Assembly: GCF_036373705.1 (NCBI RefSeq)
Contig: NC_089851.1
Coordinates: 5,549,920-5,613,919 of the forward strand
From: Amia ocellicauda
Taxonomy: Eukaryota > Chordata > Actinopteri > Amiiformes > Amiidae
Length of the DNA stretch: 64,000 nt
Direction of reading: 5' to 3'
Shown: positions 11,662-26,200 of the stretch, in pieces
Position numbering within the stretch: the first letter of the stretch is position 1
Layout of the letters: each line of letters begins with the position of its first letter
The notes under the pieces: generated by a model
What the model was told of the DNA's origin: nothing
The model's input: the letters and a program-made list of their open reading frames with translations, nothing else
Databases searched by the model: none
Made by a program: the position numbers and the translations under genes

Positions 11662-14600
11662 CTACTGCGGCCCGCTCTCCGCAGCAGCCGTGCGTTCCTC
11701 CTTGGGCACCATGTCCCACTCGAGAGGAGCGCCCGTCTGCGCCAGCACGTCCCGGGCCTCGGGCAGAGCAGCACCGGTGGCCTCCGGACTGTCACTCTCT
11801 CCCGGGTGGAGGTCGGGGGGCTGTAGGGAGATGGAGTCGTCCATGGGCTCCACTCCGAGCTCCTTAATGTCATACTCCAGGAGGTCTTCTGTGATAGCGG
11901 GCAGCTCGGTCCTGAACTCGTCTGCCGAAGCGATACAAACATTCGTTAAGAGCAACACAAACCGGGCCTCGCGTCAAAGTGGATGCCCTGACACAAGCGG
12001 CAGCTCATCCTCCACTTACCAAAAGCAGATCCGTTCTCCTGACTCCAGGCAGCCCTGTCGTCCATAAGCAGGGAGGGGTCAGCCATGTCAATGGGAGGCA
12101 GAGACAGATCCAGACTCTGGCTCAGGTCTGCGAGCTCTGGGAACGGCGCCCCAGACAGATCAGTAAAGCCTGGTGTTCGGGAATAGAGAAATGCATTGGT
12201 TAAACAACAACAACGACATCAGTTACTTGGGCCAGGCTCTGGACTATCAGACACGGCACTGCACTTCATACAAATCATTTTCTCTCCACGCCGATTGTAC
12301 ACCACCACCACACCTGGATCCATGACCCTCTGAATGGGCGGTGGCAGAGGGGAGTCCTCCATCATGTGACCTGAGCTCAGCCGGGCCGGGCCCTCGTCCG
12401 CCTCACTCTTCCCTGCCTCAATGGAAGGAGCCATCAGAGGAACCTGGGACCGCAAAACACATCATATATACACGTATCACTCACACGGGCATGAGCGTGT
12501 ATGCGGGGGGTTGTAGAGTATGATGGTTTTACACTGGGGTGCCATATTTAAGTCATTATGTAAACATCTGGGAGGGCTGAAGACCGGGGGGTGAGGGGAA
12601 GGCTTTATTTTTTCCCGCAGTCCTCCACAGAAGTCTTTTCCTGTCGTCCATTGTTTTAAATGACATCACCTCAAGTATCATAAATAACAGTGTCTGGATA
12701 TCACATCCTAATCTGAAATCCGATAGATTGGTGCTAGATTAGAGACAGTACCATTCTACAGTGTCTATTGAACCACCATGAAATCAGGAACCTGTACTGG
12801 CAGGTATAAAAGGAAAGCAAAAGAAAACAAAGAAACAAAGAAAAAAAACTGAAACTCTGAAGCCTAGTTCAAAAACAACTGTCAGGAGGTCTGGTAGAAA
12901 CATTTCCAAACGTGAAAAGAAATTAAAAGCTCAATCTATATGACTACATACCCAGACCGGGACCAGAAGACACAAATGGACATTGAATACAATAGAATTG
13001 TTTACTCAAAATTCTCTGGAATGCTTTAAGGAATGTTACATAAGGAGATCGTTACATTAACATGTTTGTCGAAACTAGTCAGGCAAAGCGGGCTGAATGG
13101 CTCCCTCCAATCTGACTTCCTTCCTAACGTTCAATGAAGAACAGTATGTATTAGTCTTGATTGGACACGGTGAATACCTCAGTGTAGCCATTGCTGGGCA
13201 CCTCCAGGCGAGCGCTGTCTTCAGGCAGTGGCGACGGGGGCTTGAGTTCACCCATCTTCGGTGTGACTGGTCTCCCGGGGATGCGATGCAGGTAGCCGTA
13301 GCCGATGCCACACCCTAAGCTGCACACACGACAACAACACTGTAACGCTGCTCACAAGGCAGGAGCAGAACTGTGTTTGGTGACTTCCACCCTACGTCTT
13401 TTCTGACGCATCATTTAGATCAGTGGAAGAGGTTATAATGACACTGAATGTGTGGAAATGGAAAGCAGGTCTTGTCCTTCCAGTGAAAACACCCAATCAC
13501 ATACCTTCCTTCCCCACCCCAGGCCCCATTGGGGGTGACCACCACCTCTCGGCACAGGTCGGTCTTGGTGTTGTACACCAGCAGCTTCAGCGGCTTGCCC
13601 TCGTGCGACTCAATCAAGGAGAAGAAATCTTCTGACTGCGGCGTGGAAGAACAGCACAATTCAACACAATTTCCTCCAGAACCTCTAAACGCACCAGTGA
13701 TTTAAACTCACGCGGTCAAAGCTCTGAGCTGGTCCACATTTACGGCAGGTTGAATACCTAAAAAGCCTATCTTCCTTTCTAAGATATCTGAAGTGTTCGT
13801 TATGTGTTTTTATTATTGATTGACAGCCTGGCTCCTGTATTCTTGGGGGAAGACCTGGAGAATATACAATCAATCCACACTCACATCTTGCAGCACCTGA
13901 TCAGCTCCTACGATGAAGTCTGCGTGTGCCTGTAACCCCGCCAGCGCCGCAGGTGAATTGGGATCAACGTCCTGAAAAGAGGAACCTGTATTAATCACTA
14001 GAACCCCTGTCATCAGTACTTATCTTAATATAAGAACATAAGAAAGTGTCCAATCGAGAGGAGGCCATTCACCCCATCGTGCTCGTTTGGTGTCCATTAA
14101 TAACTAAGTGATCAAGGGTGCTATCCAGTCTGTTTCTGAATGTTCCCAAATTGTCTCTTCAGCCACATCGCTGGGGAGTTTGTTCAGATTGTGACGCCTC
14201 TCTGTGTAAAGAAGTGTCTCCTGTTTTCTGTCTTGAATGCCTTGAAGCCCAATTTGCATTTGTGTCCCCGGGTGCGTGTGTCCCTGCAGATCTGGAAAAG
14301 CTCCTCTGGTTTGACAGTATTTTAGGGGTTAACAAAAAAGGGAAGCTAAAACAGATCCAACTAAATCCCAAATTAAATGAATTAGACATTAGGAATCTTT
14401 TCATCTACTGATGAAAGAGGCGTGTGAATTCCCATCGATGTTTTTAGAGAGCGTTGCTCGCTTCACATTGAACTACCCAGGCCTCCCAAAGAGCTTTCCA
14501 TTAAACCCAGGGGATAATATTGGATGAAAGGCAGATGCTTAATATACTTCTCTGAGGAATTAATGGATAAAGTAAAGTCTCCCACTAATGATGTAGTATC

Positions 14601-16453
14601 TTCTTTATTTGAGCAATTTCGTTTATAGAAGTTTAACAGTTTACACTTACCAGGACATGCCACACGTTTTCGTTGGCTCCCTGGAAACTGCAGAACCTCA
14701 CGCTGGCTCCCAGCAGGCCCTGTCCGCCCCACATGTTACTGGGAATGACCTCCACCTCCCGGACTTTCATGGCTTTAGTATTGAAGACTTCGAGTTTCAC
14801 CGGCTTCTCCACGTTGGCCTTGAGGAGGTCCTTCAGCATGTCATTCTCTTTATTCTAGAGACAAGGTGATACAAACGCACAATACACAATAACCTCTTGT
14901 AATACAACAGTTCCTGCTGCCATAAAAATAAAATGCTTGCATAAGTACAGTGCCTTTCAGTGGTATAGTTTATAATACAAGATTCCTATAGATTAAGTTT
15001 GAATTAGTTATTATCATGGCACGTTATGGCACTACGAGTACACAGACTGAAAGGAACGTAAATCCGAAAAGGACAGGAAAAAAATAGACCATCTATCCAA
15101 AGAAACCCCAGTAACTTCTGATGGCAGATACCATTCAATAAAACACGTGGCAACAACCTGGGAATTATAAAACTGCGTTATTGGAAGCCCGCCAGCTGCT
15201 TTCATGCACACAATAAACCCGGTGTTTGTTAAATTGGTGCTGTGTTGAACTGTAAACAATGGCGTCTCTGCAGGTCCTTACCAGTCGTGTGTTTCCTATT
15301 GAAATTATGAAATCGAAAAAGGGTTCCAGTCCAGCTTTCTCTGCTGGAGAGTTTTCCTGAACCTGAGGAGAGAAAAGTACTGTAGCAATGACACTTGATA
15401 CACACATACACAGAGAGACAGACCACGCGACTGGTGTGATATTTGAATGCTAGTGTAATTGCAAATATTCATAGTATAATTTAGGTCTCATTAAATTACC
15501 CAATCCAGGAAGTTGGCACTAACTATAGGCCACACATTTATTTCAAGAAACACAGCACAGTAAAAGCAAGGAAATATAATACACAACATAGTGATTTGAT
15601 TTAGGGGTAGTTCGGGAGTAGTTCAAGCAAGAGCAGATAATATGGCAATAGTTACATCAGTGGGTAGTCAAAATGTAGTACACTTATAGTACAAATACAT
15701 TTTAAATACACCAAGCAATTTAAACTACATGAGTAGAGAATAAAATGAGCTATAGTATGGAGCATCATAGTAAGCAGCAGATCAGTGCAAGTTAAAAGTG
15801 CAATAAAGGTTGAATGGCATGTCAGGATACCTAGGTCTATCTATATGCATATCTCTGATAAGTGGTTAAATGAACTCCAGGGTACCAAAGTGAACACCTC
15901 TAACACAAGCCATGAAAGCACCCGCTTGACTACTTGCATTAGTTGAATAACATTGTATCCACAGTAGACTCATCTCATAATAGTTTATTGCGCAAAAACA
16001 TATGTAAATGTATTATTATGGAAGAATTCCTGGTTTTAAAAAGCAGACAGACCAGGGTCGCGTGTTTAAATGTGCATGTGAATGTAACTGCGATGTGGGA
16101 GCCATTCCTGACAGGTTTCCACTGGGATAGCTGCCTGGCATGATCACTAAATCACTCCTCACACATCAGCACTTGTGTCGTTTTATTTGCTTCTTTACTG
16201 CTCATTCGTTACATTGTGTCCTTTCAACAGAGCATTGCACATGGCAGGGCGCTGATCAATGCCAGTGCCACCTCATCAGACGAGAGAGAGTGGGCCGGCC
16301 TAAACAAGCAGCTACTACAGCAGTGCTCCGAAAGTGTGGAGTAAACCTGGAGTAGCGACACAAACTGCGGGAGAGAGAGCCATGCTGTACCCCGTGTACG
16401 TGGTAGCCGTCCGTCCCTCCGTCAGGCACGTCCGAGCTCTGTGACAACCCCAT
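11662..16453 (-). CDS. gorasp1: GORASP1 (GRASP65), Golgi reassembly-stacking protein 1
   Basis: Peripheral Golgi protein that tethers cisternae through two PDZ-like GRASP domains and partners GM130. Coding exons on the minus strand: 16391-16453, 15282-15362, 14651-14854, 13885-13971, 13505-13635, 13178-13319, 12314-12443, 12020-12169, 11662-11921. All junctions are GT-AG and in phase; the total is 1248 bp, 415 aa, against about 440 in human. It starts [10 protein letters not shown], so the Gly-2 myristoylation site is kept. GRASP domain 1 carries [18 protein letters not shown] and [19 protein letters not shown]. Domain 2 carries [13 protein letters not shown] and GAWGGEG, ending with [14 protein letters not shown] near residue 200. 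The rest is the Pro/Ser/acidic regulatory tail with [17 protein letters not shown]1 rather than GORASP2 follows from the tail motif and its ttc21a and csrnp1 neighbours. Intron 3 carries a LINE tail. It is divergent from ttc21a. Confidence 0.95.
14030..14318 (-). repeat. LINE 3' end (CR1/Rex-like), 5'-truncated
   Basis: This is the same family as the copies at 4135-5462 and 39408-39790, read on the minus strand. Its sequence covers the last part of the reverse transcriptase frame (about ELFQISRDT to FFTQRGVTI region) and the family 3' tail, which ends in a short TATGTTCTTA-type repeat. It sits in intron 3 of gorasp1. Confidence 0.8.
15363..16390. other. Intron 1 of gorasp1
   Basis: This is AT-rich intron sequence. 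Open frames are short and show no family resemblance. Nothing else is recognised. Confidence 0.6.
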
Positions 16454-17230
16454 CTCTCCGGCCTGCCTGCACACGGCGCACTTTAATACAGTCAGCAAAG
16501 AAACAGGGAAGCAGGATCTATCGCTCTGTAGCCATATTGACTGCACTCACTCTGCCAGGCCGGAGCAGCCGAGCGCAGAGGGCACCGGGCAGCTGTGTGC
16601 GGTGTCATTAAACATGTGTATTGTCATTTAAACAGTTTCACTTTTCACTGAGCGAAAATGCATCATATTTCACTATTCATATGCACTATATCTCACTATA
16701 TGTACAAGTTTAAGCTGTATATATGGGGTAGTTATCTGTATTTTACGTATTAAACAACAAATGTGATTAAGTAGATCATAACTTTGACCTACCGGCGACT
16801 CGCAGTGTACAAAACTGATTTATCTGCTAAAAGACACTTTTGCCATTTGCGATTCGCGGGGGGGTCAATCAAGAGTTTAATTTTGTCTAGTCCTAAGTTT
16901 GGTTTCGGCATTGTTTTCAGCATTTTACCCTGGTGGTGTAATATTATATACACGTTTTGCATACGTGGTTAAACTGCCTATACAAACAGATGCAATCATT
17001 ACAAATACATTTCAAAATTGCTTTGCACTTCAGCACAGGGAGCCGAGTCGCCTGACCGGCACTCGATTGGTTTTCCTGGATTGAGCCGCTGCGGTTGTGA
17101 GGCAACCGAGGACGCCCGAGCCGGTAAAAGTAACCAGAGAGGGTTGCGTCACAGTACCTGCGTGAACTGACACAAATCAGACCCCGCCACAGTGCATAGC
17201 ATCCACCTACTGATAAAACACAGACCCCAA
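16454..17230. promoter_or_regulatory. Divergent promoter region of gorasp1 and ttc21a
   Basis: The start codons of the two genes are about 780 bp apart on opposite strands, so this block must carry both promoters and both 5' untranslated regions. The part near ttc21a is more GC-rich (about 17035-17215). It holds an inverted CCAAT box (CGATTGG, 17064-17070) and an X-box-like palindrome at 17093-17107. No TATA box is evident at the expected place for ttc21a, which suits a broadly expressed or ciliary gene. Confidence 0.65.
17093..17107. promoter_or_regulatory. RFX X-box-like site upstream of ttc21a
   Basis: The sequence GGTTGTGAGGCAACC is an inverted repeat (GGTTG/CAACC). Its right half-site, GGCAAC, matches the RFX X-box consensus, while the left half is imperfect. 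It lies about 125-140 bp before the ttc21a ATG, the usual position in cilia genes controlled by RFX factors. The function is inferred. Confidence 0.5.
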
Positions 17231-20200
17231 ATGGCAGAGACGGATCCAACATATCTGGTAAGTTGCAAACAAGGACAGAAGAAGAAAATTGGTAAATATT
17301 ATAAGATGTCATGTTGTGACAGAAGTTTGTCAAGTTCACAATTACCCCCTAAATAATATGATTAATAATACTTATGATTATTATTATTATTGGCCATTAG
17401 TACTTAATACATTAATATGCAGTTGTTTTATGTGAACCCTAATGTATATTTTGTACACAGAGTGATAGATAGTTCAGCTCTTTAAGGTTAATCTTTGCAT
17501 GTTTTGTGTTTCAGGCCTCAATAGCCTACTTCTTCCAGGAGGAACACTACCGCCAAGTCATCAATATCTCAAATGAATACTTACAGAACTACAGTGATCC
17601 AGTGTCCCAGTTTTTCAAAGCCTGTGGAATCTTAATGGAAGGTGACTATCAATAATACATTCAATTAGTAGGACATTTAAAGGACATTTAAAGGACATTT
17701 AAAGCTTCTCCTCTGGTCAGAACTTCCCCCCACATTTCCTGAACTAAAATGTAGAATTTCTACATGCTACTACAGTTGCTCATGTTACTGCATTTAAATG
17801 CTTTTCTGGAAACAGGACTGTCATCCTGTATGTCACTATGTATTCCCGATGCTCCTCCAAAACAGGTCGTGTCCAAGAAGCACTGAGAGAGCTGGAAAGG
17901 GTGAAGGACAAACTGGATATAGCCCTGTGTTGTACTATGGCACTTATCTATGCACACAAACAAAGCCAAACCATTGGTAAGTGTTGTATGATTTTATTTT
18001 GAGTAAATAACAGTAATGTCCATTAGTCTATTGATGAGAGCAATAGAGATGCTAAAATCCGTGTTAGTTGAAACATGGCACTACAGCCAATTGTGAAGGG
18101 TTTGAATGCTTTGCTGGTTCTGTTCGTTGGATATCATTTTGGGACTTTGTTGAATTGCCACATAGTCAGTGATTGATCATTTAGAGAGAGCTTGAACGCC
18201 TGCAGGATTGTGTCTCTCTGGGAGCACGGGCAGCCACCGCTGGAGTAGTTCATAATATTACTGGCATTTCCCTCTGAAGACAATTATAACAGGGAAGGGA
18301 AAACGAAAGGAAATGGTGTCAGAAACCAGAACATGCATTTCTGTTCAAAGATCAAGAGGCTCTGGCGGAACTGGACACTCAGCTGAAGACCAGCAGGAAA
18401 TCAGCGGGAGAAAAGGCGCTTTATTATGCTGGGATGTTTCTTTGGCTCATGGGGCACAGTGACAAAGCCAAAGACTATGTTGGCAGGATGCTGAAGATAT
18501 CAAACTCCTCAAGAGAGGTGGGTTTACTACATAACTCTATATAACTACATACTACATAACTGATAACTTTGCTTATGCATGCATTTGTGGAAATTACCCA
18601 CAGTTTTGTTTGACCCAGATGCATTTCTCTGTATGATTTGTTTCGATCATCTTGAGCAGGGTCTGATACTAAAGGGATGGATAGAGCTTGATTCAGACAA
18701 GGAGTATAACAGAAGCAAGTCCATCAAATACTTTGATGACGGCATACAGGACTCCACACATGTGCTGGGCTTGATGGGAAAGGTATTTTGTGAACCTCTG
18801 AGAATGTATATTAATTTAGAATTAACAATTATGTACTATAATGTGATTATTGTAAGTTATGGCGAACTTGCTCTCTGTCTATTTCTGTCTGTCTGTCAGT
18901 CTGTCTATTCACACACTCATATAACGTGATTTGTTATTGTTGTTATTCAAGACTTGACAATTTTGTGGGAATGATTCTCACAAAAGACTGGTTTACTTTG
19001 CAGGTGAGGTACTTCATTAAAAGACAGAACTTTTCTGGCGCCATTGAAATTGTGAACCAGATCATTGTGGCACAGCCTGGTTTTCTGCCAGCCTTGATCG
19101 TTAAGATGAATCTGTTTCTAGCTCAGCAGGACTGGGAGCAAACGATGGAGACGGGTCAAAGGTCAGCAGGAATCTCGAAAATACTCTTAGATTTTTTTTT
19201 TTTACCTTAACAGATTGAAACTGATATTTGTTTCCATGAGGTAATTAAACCACCAAGCAAACAATAATCATCATTATCATCATTTTACTTCAGTCTTTGA
19301 CATTTGAGTTTAATTGCACATAATAGATGTCAACTTTAGGATTAATCCAAAAAAGCAAACGTGTGGGTTAGAATTGATATATTTTTATATATAAACTCCT
19401 CATGGCCAATTAAATCTGATTCTATAATCCTAAAGATGTTCTTGTTTCATTTCCCCGGTTTCTGATCATTTTCATATCTATTTGTATTCCAGAATTCTCC
19501 AGAGAGATAAATTCAGCTTAAAAGTCCTTCAGATCATGACAGTGCAAGCTTTAGCGAAGGAGGGCGATTTATCTAAGGTACAGACGAACCTGGAAATGGG
19601 TAGTGTAATAATAACACTAATATAAAAGGCATATCCAAATTAACATGTTAGGAACTTTCTCAACAATAAATGCATATTTCACTAAATATAACAATAAACA
19701 GCTATTTGGTAGCTATAAGTGTTATAGCACCGGCTGTGTTTGGTAACCTTCTTTTTTGTTGTCAAGATTCATGACTAACATTGCTTTGCTTAATATGACA
19801 AACATTGCCTTATATTATTTAAAATGTTCCAGGGGATGGATTGCTTACAACGGCTTATTAGCGCAGCACAGACGACCGAGCCTTGCAACCCAGCTCTGCA
19901 TCTCAGTCTGATGAGGCCTGTTAGCAGACTGGTAAGCAACATATTTCAGAAAGCATCTCAGTATAGCTGTATTTTATTGTATACACATATACATTGAGTA
20001 TTAAGGAAGTACACACAATACAATTTCACTATGAAATACAGAATATGGTTACATACAAAACGAAGTTGATACAATCTTTCCCCCTTGCATTTTGAAGGTG
20101 TGTTTCCAGTATTACAATTTTTATGATCACCATTTTATCTATAATCCTGCACTTTAACAGATTCCTCTTTGTTTCTGTCTATAGTGTGGAAACAACAAAG

Positions 20201-23200
20201 AGATCCTGCAGAAACTATATGACTTTGCCGAGTGTACCTTCAGGCTGGCACCTGCAGATGCCAGGATCGCCAATGAAATCGGTCACCTGCTTGTTCTACA
20301 AGAAAGGTTTCCAGAGGCTGCAAAATGGTACTCGAACGCACTCAACCTTGATGGAAGCAGTGTCCCAGCGCTGGCAGGTAGCTTTCTGATAATGTTCCTC
20401 TTGAGGGTTACTGTGTGTTTACAGTAGCTTTCTTAACGTATTGGTGTGGACACTGAGAACAAGTATTTTGTGGGTCCTGAGGGTGACTCTGCTAGGCAGT
20501 GACTGACATGGTTAATAAGTGCATAATAATAATAAAAATGTGTTTGCAGAACCGCCCTAATGCCACTACAGCCCACGGCCTCAGGTTGTCTATAAACACA
20601 GGGTCCTAGGTGCTCTGACACACTAACCTTCCAGAGTAAATAAGAGTGCTTTACTGTTCTCACAGGAGTCATAAAATGTCAGCTTTTGGAGGGGAAACTT
20701 CTCGAGGCGGAGCAGCAACTGGAATTTCTCAAGGAAGTGAACCAGTCCATTGGCAAGTCAGGGGTAAAACACCATTGTCCTGCTGTGCTGTTTAAAGTGT
20801 GCTATGGCCTGTCGTGCTTAATAAGGTGGCTGTACTGGGCTTACCTCAAAACATCCATCTATTCAGATTGTGTGGCTTACACCAGAATTCTTGCAATGTC
20901 TATAATACAGTTTTTCTGTTTAATATTTGGGAAATTATACACCTATAGTTCTTCAAAGGGATAGTCATGGAATTAAATTCATAGTGTGATCATTTTGGTA
21001 TAACAGACAAGTTATCAGTATTAGTATCCTGCAAGTCACTTGGGATAAAAGTGTCTGCCAAATTAATTAATAATAATAGCTGAAATCCTACATGTAAGAA
21101 ATGTAATTTAATGTTTTGGCATCCAGTTTTTAATTGAATTCAGGCTGATGCACTGATGTATTTCAGGAGCTGTCACTGCTCCAGGCTATGCAGGTTTTTA
21201 AGAGAGGAGCGGGCCAGGAGGCGGTGAGCGCCCTCCTGAAGGAAGCCGCTGAGCTGCACTTCCTGGCCATCGAGGGCCTGCCGCTGGGAGTGGAGTACTT
21301 TGAGCGGCTCGACCCCGCCTTCCTCTTTGAGATTGTGAAGATACACCTGGCTTTCTGCCTCAGCAAGGTAAACTGTGTTACCTGGAATGTAAACACTGAC
21401 TAGCGACATTTTCTAAGATGATATCATGGTTTTCTTTCTCTGGATGTACTGTGTTTATGGATTTGTCTCTCTCACTCACTGTTGTCCTCCATTTTGTATT
21501 CCAGCCCAGGTCCCCCAGTCAGCCCCTCTCCTTTGGGTTGAAGCACTCATCTATGATCTTAGATCCCGTGATTAAAACAGCCCCTGGTCTGTTGCCTGCC
21601 GCGTTTCTCATGGCCAAAGTGAAGTTTTACTCAGGTAAGAAGATTGTGAGATGTCTGAGCTGTTTGCCCGTCACATTATGAATTTACTTCTCTGCGGGAC
21701 TGTTGGTTTGCCTTTTCAATGAAGAAAAATTGTGTTTCTAGGTGACCTCCTGGCAGCTCGAGGTTTCTTGACTCGCTGTCTAGAGCTGGATCCCACTATG
21801 GCCGATATTCACCTTCTGCAGGCCCAGGTTTACTTCTGTCTGGAGGATTACAAAAAGTGCTTCCAGAGCCTGGAGACAGGAGTGAGCCACAACTTCCAGG
21901 TAAAGGCTGATGAGTCTCTATCCAGTCCTCTTAGTTCTTCAACACATATGAGACTTGATTGAATCCTCAATTCAAGGTGTACCTTCACATTCAAACTAAA
22001 GCCATGCCATTCATCTCACCAGCTGTATGCCTTCCCTTGTGCCAGGTTAGGGAGCTTCCTCTGTACCATCTCATCAAAGCCAGGGCCCTCAAGAAGACTG
22101 GCAGCCTCCCAGAAGCCATCCAGACCCTGAAGATGGCCATGGGCCTGCTCGGGGTGCGTAGAGGAGCCAAGGGGAAAGACGCCGCCATCAGCATGAGTGA
22201 CCGAGTTTCCGTGTATCTGGAGCTGGCCGAGGCTCTGCGTCTGAACGGGGAACAGGTGAGCGGCAACAGGGCTTGATACATCCCTCTGCAATGGAAAACC
22301 ATTTCATATTTTAAGTGTTCCTCAGTTCTCCTAAGAATTGGGTCCTCAAGTAATACAACAATATCATGAACATAAGATCATAAGAACATAATAATGTTGA
22401 CAAACAAGAGGAGGCCATATCCTCCATCGGGTTAATTTGATAGCTAGTACTTAGTGATCAAAGATTCGCATCCAGGCTATTTAAAAATGGTCCCAGGCAG
22501 TCAGGTTCAGTAACATGGACGAGGAGTTTGCTCCAGACAAACTCTAGTGTCTCCCGTTTTCTCTTCCAAAGGCCTTTGGAATCAGTTTCCATTTATATCT
22601 CCTAGTCATTATTTCTTTATTGATCATGGAGCGGCCCTCTGGATGTTTTAACTTTAACTATTTGTGAGTCATCTTTTTTTGATTGCCACTCATGATATGC
22701 TGAGGTTTTCTTTGTCACGTTTTGTTCACGTCTCTTTTTGGTGTTTTCTTCACACAGCATGAAGCTACAAAGATTATGCAGGACGCCATTGTGAACTTTG
22801 CAGGAACTCCCGAAGAGATCCGTATTACTGTCGCCAATGTGGACTTGGCTCTGGCCAAAGATGACACAGAGACAGCATTGGCCATGCTTCGAAATATCAA
22901 TCCCAGTCAGCAGTATTACAGCGAGGCTAGAGAGAAGATGGCCGCAATTTACCTTGAGAAACGTAAAGATAAACAACTATACATAGCCTGCTACAGGTAG
23001 GTAGCACACTGCTGTCCATAACTGTGCAAATATCTTATTCATCCTACACAGAAGCCATTTATGATGGGCTGCTCAAGCACACATTTTACATTATTGTTTT
23101 CTGCGAAAGCAAAATCTGCTTCAAAGCTCAATTTTATATGGATGCTTTTGCGGTCTTAATTCCAGATTAAATTTTGTGGTTTTGTTTCTTTTTATTTTTT

Positions 23201-26200
23201 TAATGCTTCTGCTGTCTTACATTGTCCTCTGTTGACTTTATAATCTGTTTCCTGTCACAAAAAACGCATACGGGCTCAGACAAGCGCTTCAGTGCTGCGT
23301 GTTGTCATTGCAGGGAATTATGTGAGGACGAACCAGGTCCCCATACTAGTCTCCTCCTTGGGGACGCTTACATGAAAATACAGGAGGTACGACACCGTAT
23401 AAAACATCTTGCATATGTGTATTTAAACTGTATGCATTTTGAAATATATATAAAACGTTCTGTTCCTCAGCCCGAAAAAGCCATCGAAGTGTATGAAGAG
23501 GCACTGAAGAGGAACAAGAGAGATGCGACTCTGGCAAGCAAGATAGGGCAAGCTTTTGTAAAAACCCACCAATATAACAAGGTAAACACTAGAGGTAAAT
23601 AGTACGTGTTGACCAGAAAAGTGAAAGTGTCCATCAGATGCCTTACAATATAAATGGCATTTAATTCCTAAGTTCTCAAACGTCCGATTTAATATTTTGT
23701 TGAGGTCATGGTGTCTAAGTGGTTAAAGTTGTTAACCAACTGAATAACTGGATTATGTAAATAATACAGGTCATGGTCTTGTGATGGTGATACAGTACGT
23801 GCATTCCATATATGGTGATAATTTCATTCTGATTGTCTTGCAGGCAATAAGTTATTATGAAGCAGCTTTGAAGAACAGCGGGCAGGATTTCCTTTGTCAC
23901 GACTTGGCAGAGCTTTTGCTGAAGCTAAAACTGTATGAGAAAGCCCAGAAACTCCTCGACAAAGAGCTGAGCCACGACTTAGGTGAATTACGATTAGAAA
24001 TGGCTGTGAAGTGTAATGGAATTTGATTATTATTATTATTATTACTATTACTGTCATGGAAGTGGAATTTATCTATGATGAATACATATTTGTGAATTTA
24101 TTGATCAATTTATGTTTTTAATAAAATACAATATTAGTACAACACAGTAGAGTAGGAGAACAAAACAGAAACCTATTCTAAAATAATGAAGTTCGGTTTT
24201 AAACACCTGTATGTGTTCTTATATTCGCAGGTCTTTCCACACCTCTCAAAGATTGACATTATCATTATTTTATTAGAGGAAAAAATCACATACAACATAT
24301 GGACATAAAATAGGTTTTAATTTTAAAGTGTATGTATGAACACTATGATGTAGACACATAATATAAAAGTAAAGTTTATGGTTCTGTCTGAAATCTGCTC
24401 CAAATGTCCTATGGCCAGATTGTGTTGTTCTACGCACATTTTAAAGCACTTAACATAAGGAATTTAGTCTGCGAAGATTAAGAATTAATTCTTAGGATTT
24501 AATCTGCTAAGCTTTTGACTCCTACTACAATGCAATGTGTAGATGATTGATGGTGTTTTCAAATGATGTTTTAGCACATGACTTGTCTACGATGATCAGA
24601 GATGTGAGCAACTTAACTTTACTGGCAAAGGTCTTCATCTCATGGAAGCAACCTGCCATGGATACGCTTAAAGAGGTGAAGCATTGGACACAGTCGCCAT
24701 AGTGTACACGTTCATTAGAAATAAGGGAAGCCCCATGTGTTTTACTGTCTGTGGTTCATTATTCATTTCCGGTTAATTTGGAATTAAATCACATAGGAAA
24801 AATGTGTCTGTTTTGACAGTGCAACCAATAAAACGTGAGAAGAATAACGCAGTTTGTGGATTATACTGATTCCTGTTCAAAATATAAAAATAGACTGGAT
24901 AAAGAGTGCTATTTCTTAAAAATCGATATTTATTCTTTTATCACAATCTCTTTGTTTATGTTGATTGGTGTAGTACACTATGTTATTGAAATGGTTGTGC
25001 ATTCTATGAAAAAATCTGTTACAAATCTATTATCATTCTTCTTCTCATTATTAATATTTATATAGTTGATTATTGTGACAATTATAATATCTAATATATT
25101 ACTTTTGTCCTGTAAGGCTTATGATATTCAGATAAGAATCCTGAAACGGCTTCCACTAGAGCAACCAGACATATTACCAGCGCAGCGACACGTGGCGGCT
25201 GAGATCTGCAGGCACGTTGCCCAGCTGTACCAAGAGCAGGGCGACTTCGAGAAGGCAGTGAAGTCCTATAAGGAAGCTCTGTCTTTCTCTGATGGAGATA
25301 GCAAAGTGAGATTTTTGATTATTACCAGTGTCTGTCTTTAATATAATGTATTCATAGTGTGGGTTTTTTTTTTTGCGACAAGGCTTCACAGGAGTAAACT
25401 CAGTTGCCATAACTCAGTGGGAGATCATTGTGTGTCTGCTCTGCCATCTCAGGTGATGCTTGAGCTGGCACACGTATACCTGGAGCAAGGAGATGTGGAC
25501 GGATGTCAGCATCAGTGCGAGATGCTGCTCCAAACAGACCAGGACAGTGAAGACGCAGCTATGGTATTCCTTCGTTTGAATTTCCCATAAACCAACACCA
25601 AAGCGACTGCATTTCTATTGTCTTGTCCCACTCCAAGATGCAAACATGCACACATCAGGTTAAACCATAGAACTAGTAACTGCATTTTAATTTAGTTTTT
25701 TTATTATGTATTTAAAGGATTATGAGGCCATTCGTCCCATTTTGTTAGCAATGGTAATCCACAGAACCTGCTTAAAGGATCACAGTGATTCCCCATAAAA
25801 ATCAGTGCTGTTCCAGACCAAATAAATTATTTATGATCTATTAAATCTGAGCACTGTATATGACAGTCAAATGTTACCAAATATACAGTACTGTGCAAAA
25901 GTTGTAGGTAGGTGTGTCAAAATAGACATGTTAATAGATTATATTAATCAATTAACTAAATGCAAAGTGAGTGAACAGAAGAAAAATCTAAATCAAATCC
26001 ATATTTGGTGTGACCACCCTTTGCCTTTGAATGGCGTCAATTCTTCTAGGTACACTTGCAGAAAGTCAGGGATTTTGTAGGCATATAGTCAGGTGTCTGA
26101 TTAAACAATTATACCAAACAGGTGCTAATGAACATCAATTCAATATGTAAGTTGAAACACAATCATTAACTGAAACAGAAACAGCTGTGTAGGAGGAATA

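Noticed and set aside
11690-12067. 125-aa plus-strand open frame
   Set aside because: It is the antisense shadow of gorasp1 exons 8 and 9.
25715-25800. Resemblance to the LINE 3' tail (GAGGCCATTCGTCCCAT)
   Set aside because: Too short and diverged to call with confidence.
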